A stretch of DNA of 64,000 nucleotides, taken from positions 100,835,583 to 100,899,582 of the forward strand of contig JAKGHH010000003.1 in the NCBI GenBank assembly GCA_022828595.1, in the 5' to 3' direction. Made by a program: the position numbers and the translations under genes. Below are positions 57,455 through 64,000 of the stretch, piece by piece (positions within the stretch are counted from its first letter, which is position 1; every line of letters starts with the position of its first letter). The notes under the pieces are model-generated. The model saw only the letters and a list, made by a program, of their open reading frames with translations, was not told the origin of the DNA and made no database searches. This DNA is from Nelumbo lutea (lineage: Eukaryota > Streptophyta > Magnoliopsida > Proteales > Nelumbonaceae).

Positions 57455-58015
57455 AGTGATGGTAAGGCTATGGAGGTTGGTAAAGTCTTCAAATGTCCGA
57501 AGAAGGCAACGGGAAAGAGAGAGAACGTGGGGAAGAGAGGAGAAGAAGGGAAGAGGGGAGAGAATGGAGAGTCCCCTTCTAAGAAGCTCTAGGTCAAGGT
57601 TATATGATCTCGTTTTTTGTGGGGGAGAGTTATTCCCCTTTATATAAAGAGGACCCAAGGCTATAAGGAGAAGGAACTAAAAGGAGACATTTTCTATTAA
57701 GAAATGGGATCTTTATGTCATTTATTAAGGGAGCACCATTGGGGTTTCGCTACATGTCTAACGAGATCCTCCAAAGACAAAATTTACTTTCTCTTAAGGA
57801 TTCTCACGTGATACGTGCAGGCTACGTCCCCTTATGGGTATCCTAGTGGCAATGTATTAAAGGAAAATATCTGATTTGGAGATGTTATCGCGAGTCGACA
57901 CCCATTGTTCACCATGGGTCCCAAGAGGTGTCTTATGCTCATCGCAAGTCTGAGAGATTCTATGTGTTGTTTGCTTTGCACTTGTGGCCTTATTTTGATG
58001 TATGAAATGTGATTG
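57455..58015. other. Unidentified about 560-bp block replacing the RT N-terminal linker
   Basis: Left of it the polyprotein reads YVDIFSEPKG. Right of it the frame resumes at YLQREIEKMVQVMLQDGIIR. The roughly 35-40 residues that normally join these in gypsy elements are missing. In their place is purine-rich DNA (GAAGGGAAGAGGGGAGAGAA), then TATATAAAGAGG and non-coding text. It could be a solo LTR, with TATA box but no clean target duplication, or a recombination product. Confidence 0.5.
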
Positions 58016-58019
58016 GGTG

Positions 58020-59160
58020 ATAATGAACTACATGTACTTACAAAGGGAAATAGAAAAAATGGTGCAAGTCATGCTTCAAGATGGAATTATCAGACCTAGT
58101 ACAAACCCCTTTTTGGCTCTGGTATTATTGGTACGTAAGAAAGATGGTATGTGGTGAATGTGTGTAGATTACCATGCCCTTAACAAGGTTACCATACCTG
58201 ATCGCTTCCCTATTCCTGTTGTGGATGAACTTTTTGATGAATTACATGGGGCGAGAGTGTTCTCGAAACAAGACTTTAGAACCGGGTACTATCAAATACA
58301 TATCCGGATGGGAGATGAGTTCAAAACTACATTTAGAACTCATGAGGGGCACTATGAGTTCTTGGTGATGCCTTCTGGCTTAAGTAACGCACCCTTAACC
58401 TTTCAGGCGCTCATGAATGATGTGTTCAAGCGCTACTTATGAGACTTTATTCTTGTCTTTTTTGACGACATCCTTGTCTATAGTAAAACTTGGGCTGATT
58501 ACCTAAAACATTTACAAACAACTTTAGAGACCTTGAGAGAGCATAAACTATTTGCTAAAATGAACAAATGCAGTTTTGGGGTGGAACGAGTTGAATATTT
58601 GGGGCATACCATCTCAGCCCAAGGTGTAAGCATGACCCATGACAAGGTTAGGTGCATCCTATCCTGGCCCAAACCCATGACCATTAAGGAGTTATGGGGG
58701 TTCCTAGGACTGATTCGATACTACTGGAAATTCATAAGGGGGTATGGGATCATTGCCAAGCCTTTTACTCAACTGCTCAAGAAGGGGAATTGGGATTGGA
58801 ATGTGATAGTTGACCAAGCTTTTATCGCCCTTAAGGAAGCCATGACAACTGCACCATTGTTGGCCCTTCCTGACTTCACTAGACCATTCATTTTAGACTG
58901 TGATGCTTGTAGTATTGGTGTGGGAGCAATCCTGTCCTAAGATAGTTGCCCAATAGCCTATTTCAACAGGGCTTTACAAGGCAAATACAGTAACTACTAC
59001 ACCTGCGAAAAAGAATATCTGGTGGTCATATTAATAGTACAAAAATGAAGAGCATATCTTTTGGGAAGGCAATTCATTATCAAAATTGATCATAGGAGCT
59101 TGGGTTACTTGTTGGAACAGAAAATCCATACCCCTGCACAACAGAAATTGGTGAGAATAT
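58020..59160 (+). pseudogene. Gypsy reverse transcriptase and RNase H
   Basis: [35 protein letters not shown] with the first Asp, [20 protein letters not shown], a stop, then FFDDILVYSKTW in the place of YVDD. Then MNKCSFGVERVEYLGHTISA, GFLGLIRYYWKFIRGYG, FILDCDACSIGVGAILS, and the RNase H remnant FNRALQGKYSNYYTCEKEYL. Several stops (e.g. after FKRYL). Confidence 0.88.
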
Positions 59161-59219
59161 TATTTGGGTACGATTGTGATCCAATACAAAAAGGGGGTTG
59201 ACAAGAACTGAAAAGGGAA

Positions 59220-60500
59220 GTGGCCCAAGACCCCGCTATGCAACAGTTACAACAAGATATTCTTAATGGCAAGGGGCCAGAGCCCAAATATGAAGTTAAG
59301 CATGGCCTTGTTTGGTGCCATGGCAGAATAATGATCAGCCCTACATCTCAGTTCCGGGCCAAATTAATCGCAGAGGCCCATTCATCCCCATTGGGCGGGC
59401 ATCCAGGGTACTTTAACACGTTGCAACGACTGAGGTGGGTATGTTACTAGAAGGGGTACAGGAAGGAGGTATGAGCTTGGGTCCGGTAATTGACATTTGT
59501 TAGCGCCATAAAACAGAGAATGTGGCATCTCCAGGACTGCTGCAACCACTCCCTACACCTGAAAGGGTCTGGATTGAGATATCCATGGACTTTATAAAGG
59601 GGCTCCTTACTTCAAATCACAAGTCAATTATATTAGTGGTGGTTGATCACTTTTCGAAATACTGGCACTTGTTACCCATATTCAGCCCAAGATGTGGCCA
59701 GGATTTTCATAGAAGGCGTATTCAAGTTGCATGGAATGCCAACATCAATAGTCAGTGATCGAGATCCCACATTCACAAACCATTTCTGGAAGGAGTTATT
59801 TCGCCTTCAAGGTACAAATATTTACATGAGCACCGCCTATCATCCCCAATCCGATGGTCGAATGGAGGTGTTGAACCACATAGTGAAAACATATTTGAGG
59901 TGCTTCACTAGTACACACCCACATCAGTGGACTAGGTGCCTACCCCTGGCCGAGTGGTGGCATAATACCACCTATCAATCAACAGCAAAGACTACCCCTT
60001 TCAGGTGGAAGATCTGGCCACAGCCCAGGCCCAGATGAAAAAAATGGCAGACAAGCACAAATCAGACGAGTTTTCCAAGTGGGAGATTTGGTGTTCCTGA
60101 GGCTACAGCCATATCGACAAAACTCAATCGCAGCTAGAAATCTCAAAAGCTCTCAGCCTGTTATTTTGGGCCTTTCAAGGTGCTACAACGAGTGGGCCCT
60201 ATGGCATACAGATTGGACTTGCCTAAGGATTGTCGAGTGCACCCAGTTTTCCACGTTTCATGGTTGAAGAAAAAGTTGGCACCCATTGCACTAGTCAGCC
60301 CACCTTGCCTCCTCTCACTTCAAATGGTACGTTGAAACCAAATCCAATCGCTATCTTGGACCACCGAATGGTGAAACAGGGAAACAAGGCCCACACAAAA
60401 CTACTGATTCAGTGGGAAGGCACACCACCTTCTGACGCTACGTGGGAGAGCTAGGCATACTTGGTGGAACACTATCCTAGAACTAGTCTTGAGGACAAGG
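59220..60500 (+). pseudogene. Gypsy integrase and chromodomain
   Basis: Zinc-binding region LIAEAHSSPLGGHPGYFNTL. Core: IEISMDFIKGLL (Asp), SIVSDRDPTFTNHFW (Asp), YHPQSDGRMEVLNH (Glu). Frameshifts occur near 59690 and 60010. The C-terminal chromodomain ILDHRMVKQGNKAHTKLLIQ WEGTPPSDATWES ends at a stop near 60450. Chromodomains of this class help guide integration to particular chromatin. Confidence 0.87.
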
Positions 60501-60521
60501 CCAACCTTAATGGGGAGGGAC

Positions 60522-60914
60522 TGATATAGATACCTCTATGCGAACCAGTCCAAAGTGAAGCCCGGTCCACATTCCAGTGTGGGCCTAACTAATCCACCTT
60601 CCACATGCTTGACTAGGGATGTGAGATGCTAGATTGCCCTTTGCCACCTTTCAGTTATTTCTTTCTTCTGCCATTTTTCTATTACTTATTTCTGTTATTT
60701 ACTTTTCTTTTCAATCATGGTCGTTGGGATTTGCTATCATTGGGTTGTAATGGCTCTAACCTCTCTATATATCCCTTCATGAATGAAAGAAAGGCATCGT
60801 CTAATTTGAAACTCAATCCTTGTGTTCATATTTCCAGCTAAGCGGTGCCTGACACGATAACTCACCGAGGCAAGAAACGGCTCACTTCCTGGTTACGAGA
60901 AGAAGTTGACACCA
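60522..60914 (+). repeat. 3' LTR of the chromodomain gypsy element
   Basis: 393 bp, includes GGATGTGAGAT-like and AAAGGCATCGTCTAATTTGA blocks shared with the 5' LTR. Confidence 0.88.
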
Positions 60915-61380
60915 CTTCTACTGGTTATTGAGTTGCAGATCATCTAGATTTCTGAAATTATAGAAGACAAATTTTGGAGGTGCTCTTGGATATGACCAAA
61001 ACATTCTCTGTTCCATTTTTTTTTAAGGATCTTTTGCATTCTTTGAGTTTTGAGGTGACTTTGTACCAGGGACGACCTTGTACCTAGTTCGACCAAGCTT
61101 CAGTGACAATCGTGTGACAGTCAGGATTATCACACCAGAAGGGCATAAAATGGAACCAAGATTTAAAAGAATTTTCAACTGGGTTGATGTTTATTTTAAT
61201 AGGTCCATGGTCGGAGGAGATGATTGGGAAATGAGTGAGAACTGTCTGTGGGAATAAGTGAACCCATTCAGGGGGTGGCTTGGGCTCTCTATCCAATCAT
61301 TCCAGAACTTTGTTTGTACCCTATTGTCCATTTGTCCATGTAAATGGGGGGCCCATAGGTGCGGCTGTCTAAGCATTTTT

Positions 61381-63180
61381 CCTTTTTCAATTTGGCCAGA
61401 TGTGTCCTACTAATCCACAAATCACAGAAATTCTCGACAATTGTTCGTAATAGTAACGAAGCCAGACGAGTTTACCTAAGTAGAGTAGAGGATGAAACGT
61501 CTGGTGTAGAGTGGTTGTCGGAGGTCAAATACTATCTTTTTACGTGTATACAACCTCCGAGTGAGATGGCCTATGCGAATTTTCTCTTGATTGGGTAAGA
61601 CTCAACCTCGACCATGTCGGGAGGGACCATATGGATTTGGAGCAAAACTCTCTATGCCCAAACTTTTTCTATTGTCAGTGGAATCTAAGAGAATCCAGCT
61701 AGACTGGTAGAACCACTATGTTGCCGCTATCAATATATTTTACTGCATGCAATAGTATAATTGATATTCCATATCTGTTTTACATGTGCTTCCAGAACCT
61801 CTTCACTGACTTGTTGGCGGGGGAATATTCTCCCTTTTAGGATGGAAGAGGTCAGACTTATTTAATGCTTCATCCACCGATTCAAAAGCAGGGATCTCCT
61901 GATCAAAAGAGTGTAACTGTGTTAGAGAATTAAGATAATAATTGGTGTATGGGCTGTTATGACAAGGGTGGTGTTGAATAGAGTTACATTAGGAGTTCTA
62001 AGACAGAGAATTTGTTGTGTTATGATAGAGTTTGAGATTGATTGAGATAGAGTCGTAGATAGAATCTAATAGTTTGACTTCGAATGGATTTAGTCTTTGT
62101 GTTAGTCTATAAATATGATATAATTACCATATTCAATCAATGCATCCTTTATAGCCTTCCTTGAATTCTATTTGCACTTTATAAACAGTGCGTGGATAAG
62201 CACTCCGAAAGGGGATTAAACCTCTTTTTGGTTTGATAGAAAGTAAGAGAAAAGCAGAAAGCCGAGAGAAAATTCTTATGCTATATGGTTGGTTTGACAC
62301 AAAACATAAGAGAAAAACAGAAATTTCACAAATTTTATAAATAAATTTTCCTCAACCTTATGTTTCTCTTTCATTTTCCTATCAAACCCAATACACCCCT
62401 AAAGAAGCGCTAACCATAATCAGGAAAATCCACTTATCAAAAACCATAACCAGGGTCAGGGAAATCCATGAATTCCGAATTTCACTTGCACGTCGAGGAA
62501 AGATTACCACTAGTAATAGGGCAGGCCGCAGGCGAATATCTATTATCTGTAAGCAAGCAACTGAGTCTGACCCAATACTTGGATGATAAATTTAAGGTGG
62601 TTGTATATAACCAAACGCCCAGAGAAACTACCATGGCTTCAGTTAGACACTGTCATCTGTCATGTCTCCTGCCGGAGAGGTTTCGACCACTTGGTGAGTC
62701 CAGATTTGTTTGGCAAGTTTCAGAGTAGAAAATTCCTTCAGTATCAAGTGAGAGTTATAGGTGCTTTTTATGGGTACAGCAGGAACAAAACAATCCATAC
62801 TCCACGGTTCTATGAAGCACCGATGAATTCCCACTTTTATTAGTATACTAGAATATCGAACTTTCTAGTTTCTACCCGCCAACCATAAATAAAAGCAATC
62901 ACCAAATGACTTTGAATCATCTAACCAATTGCACTTTGGGACTAGTGTCCACATAAATATTGGAACAATCTAATAATATAATACAGTCTAGATCAACGGT
63001 AGATGAGCCAGAAATATTTATGAAACATTATAAGACTTTTCCACCATCAGAGATCCTCAAAAGCAGGGATGAGAAAATGCATGGAAGAGATGGAGCTCAA
63101 TTTATGTAATAATACAACAACATAATGAACATTACTCATACAATCTGATTAACAATGTTGCAATAAAATTGGATGAATTA
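61381..63180. other. Intergenic DNA 3' of the BTB gene, with a possible solo LTR
   Basis: No recognised gene. Around 61919-62170 the text TGTTAGAGAATTAAG ... CTATAAATATGATATAATT ... CAATCAATGCATCC resembles a Copia LTR with TATA box, but no partner or target duplication was found. An 86-codon plus frame at 62468-62728 has no recognisable motif. Confidence 0.4.
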
Positions 63181-64000
63181 TCAAAGACTGACAGTGCCAT
63201 TGTCAATTCCATTAAGGCCAACCACCAATCTTCTCTTTGCAGCCTTAGTTCTGTAACACCATACTTCAAAAGCCTCACTCAGGTCAGGATACCTTACCTG
63301 CTCGGTCTGCATCCAGTCTACTAGAATATCAGCTTGGTCATTTGAAGGCAATGCCAGCACCAGGGAGACAATTGCTGCCTCGATGTTCTGGCACAAGTCT
63401 TCATCCATCTTATATGGAAAACCCATCTCCTCGCTGCCCTGCAAATCTAGCAAAGGCTTCATCCTCCTTATATATGGGAGCCATATCTTTAGCAGATGGA
63501 CCCTGGCCGGTGTTGGAAGAATCACATTCCCAAAGCCAACAGCATCCAACACCTTTCCAACCACCTCTATCAGCTTCACTTTCACACCCCACAGAGTGGA
63601 ATCGAATTTCTTGTCTTGAATTACTGCCAAGATATTACAAGAGATCTCAACCCAGCTGGAAACAAAATCCTTCATCAGATCCATTTTAGGAAGTATGTTA
63701 CACATCCAATCAAGGTCTGACAAACCTGGCAAGGCTTTAACTTCTGCTGTCTCAGATGACAAGTCAGCCTCCAGCAAGGAACCCAGCTCCTTCTCAAACG
63801 AGGAGAATATCTTGCAAAGGCATGTCCTTATCTCAGATTTTACTTCATCATCAGCTGTGATAAATGGTGTGTCTTCATCTTCCATTAACATGTATTCTAC
63901 TTGTTCCCTAGCAGAAACTTTTAAGTCATCTGCAAACTGAGGGCATGGTCCACCGTTAGACGTGGCAAAGCGAATTGCGGAGAGGAAAACATTCTTAGTA
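63181..64000 (-). CDS. BTB/POZ domain-containing protein, C-terminal exon (partial)
   Basis: Open from the right edge to the TGA at 63181-63183 (273 codons visible); no splice site or start lies within it. Landmarks: QVEYMLMEDEDTPFITADDE, CKIFSSFEKELGSLLEADLS, DFVSSWVEISCNILAVIQDK, KLIEVVGKVLDAVGFGNVIL and the ending FEVWCYRTKAAKRRLV. These match the C-terminal domain of the plant BTB/POZ proteins of the At3g50780/At1g63850/At3g05675 type, which are thought to be substrate adaptors for cullin-3 ubiquitin ligases. The BTB domain itself would be upstream, beyond 64000. No damage is seen. Confidence 0.82.
   Translation of the reverse strand, partial: TKNVFLSAIRFATSNGGPCPQFADDLKVSAREQVEYMLMEDEDTPFITADDEVKSEIRTCLCKIFSSFEKELGSLLEADLSSETAEVKALPGLSDLDWMCNILPKMDLMKDFVSSWVEISCNILAVIQDKKFDSTLWGVKVKLIEVVGKVLDAVGFGNVILPTPARVHLLKIWLPYIRRMKPLLDLQGSEEMGFPYKMDEDLCQNIEAAIVSLVLALPSNDQADILVDWMQTEQVRYPDLSEAFEVWCYRTKAAKRRLVVGLNGIDNGTVSL

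Larger units (their letters stand above)
55499..60914 (+). mobile_element. Chromodomain Ty3/gypsy retrotransposon inserted in LINE-C
   Basis: LTRs are 55499-55861 (363 bp) and 60522-60914 (393 bp), TGATATAG to ACCA. Target duplication TTTCT (55494-55498) versus CTTCT (60915-60919). Primer-binding site TGATATTAGAGCC at about 55865-55877; purine tract AATGGGGAGGGAC before the 3' LTR. Order: gag, protease, RT, RNase H, integrase, chromodomain. An internal block at about 57455-58015 is foreign. All frames are broken. Confidence 0.92.
52362..61380 (-). mobile_element. LINE-C, broken by a MITE and a gypsy element
   Basis: Poly-T at 52362-52368 marks the 3' end. Minus-strand pieces: terminal domain FLWNPKLAPTG and LTVSCVYKYLMDL (53333-53073), SLNHGKSSIFFSKN (54196-53999), RT ELRQGNPLSSYLFIICMEAL (54666-54412) and NTNLVFIPKCS...NYRPISLYNVLYKIISKWLAE (55116-54895), and [17 protein letters not shown] (about 55390-55340). 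Across the gypsy insert lies the endonuclease end THFPIISSDHGPIKININPV (61296-61084). It is a different LINE subfamily from LINE-B and heavily decayed. Confidence 0.85.

Noticed and set aside
57089..57658. 189-codon minus-strand frame in the chromodomain element
   Set aside because: Overlaps protease sense sequence and the foreign block; no recognisable domain.
62468..62843. Overlapping 86-codon plus frames near the BTB gene
   Set aside because: No motif, no splice context and no homology that I can recognise.
1..64000. tRNA or rRNA genes
   Set aside because: None seen; the only tRNA-like sequence is the SINE head at 25675-25838 and the primer-binding sites.

Overview
The window is plant nuclear DNA. 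Host genes are broken by plant-type introns, and most of the rest is Ty1/copia and Ty3/gypsy LTR retrotransposons primed with initiator-Met tRNA, L1-type LINEs with a C-terminal RNase H, an Au-like SINE and small hAT-like elements. Most likely it is a TE-rich angiosperm with long introns. The species cannot be fixed from sequence alone.

Layout. (1) 1-16958 is a nest of retrotransposons on the minus strand: a nearly intact Copia (Copia-1, running off the left edge) lies against LINE-A, and next to that is LINE-B, split by a complete Copia-2 with an ATACT target duplication. (2) 18137-34479 holds the first three coding exons of a shikimate-pathway gene, 3-dehydroquinate dehydratase/shikimate dehydrogenase (DHQ-SDH), on the minus strand. 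Introns 1 and 2 are about 9.0 and 6.8 kb, and intron 3 must exceed 18 kb because no exon 4 was found left of exon 3. If the gene is intact, the nest in (1) sits inside its third intron. (3) Intron 1 contains a gypsy element whose protease-RT-integrase region has been replaced by an intron-free copy of the mitochondrial complex I gene NDUFV1 (28266-31203). (4) 38337-50167 is a Tat-type gypsy element. It carries an uninterrupted antisense gene (three exons, two canonical introns, TATA box, regular ACGT-core array) and is flanked by a 577-bp direct duplication of host DNA plus a stray 23-bp primer-binding-site fragment. (5) 51232-52056 is a decayed DREB2-type AP2/ERF gene. (6) 52362-61380 is LINE-C, broken by a hAT-like MITE and by a chromodomain gypsy element. 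(7) 63181-64000 is the C-terminal exon of a BTB/POZ-domain protein gene that continues past the right edge.

The host genes do not form an operon-like unit. The organising feature is repeated nesting of transposons within introns and between genes. Most inactivating lesions in the elements are C-to-T or G-to-A changes creating stops, as expected from decay of methylated cytosines. The most unusual items are the NDUFV1-carrying retrotransposon, the spliced antisense gene of the Tat element with its phased ACGT array, and the long flanking duplication around that element. All LTR, exon, intron and duplication boundaries were read by eye. Percent divergences are hand counts and should be treated as approximate.
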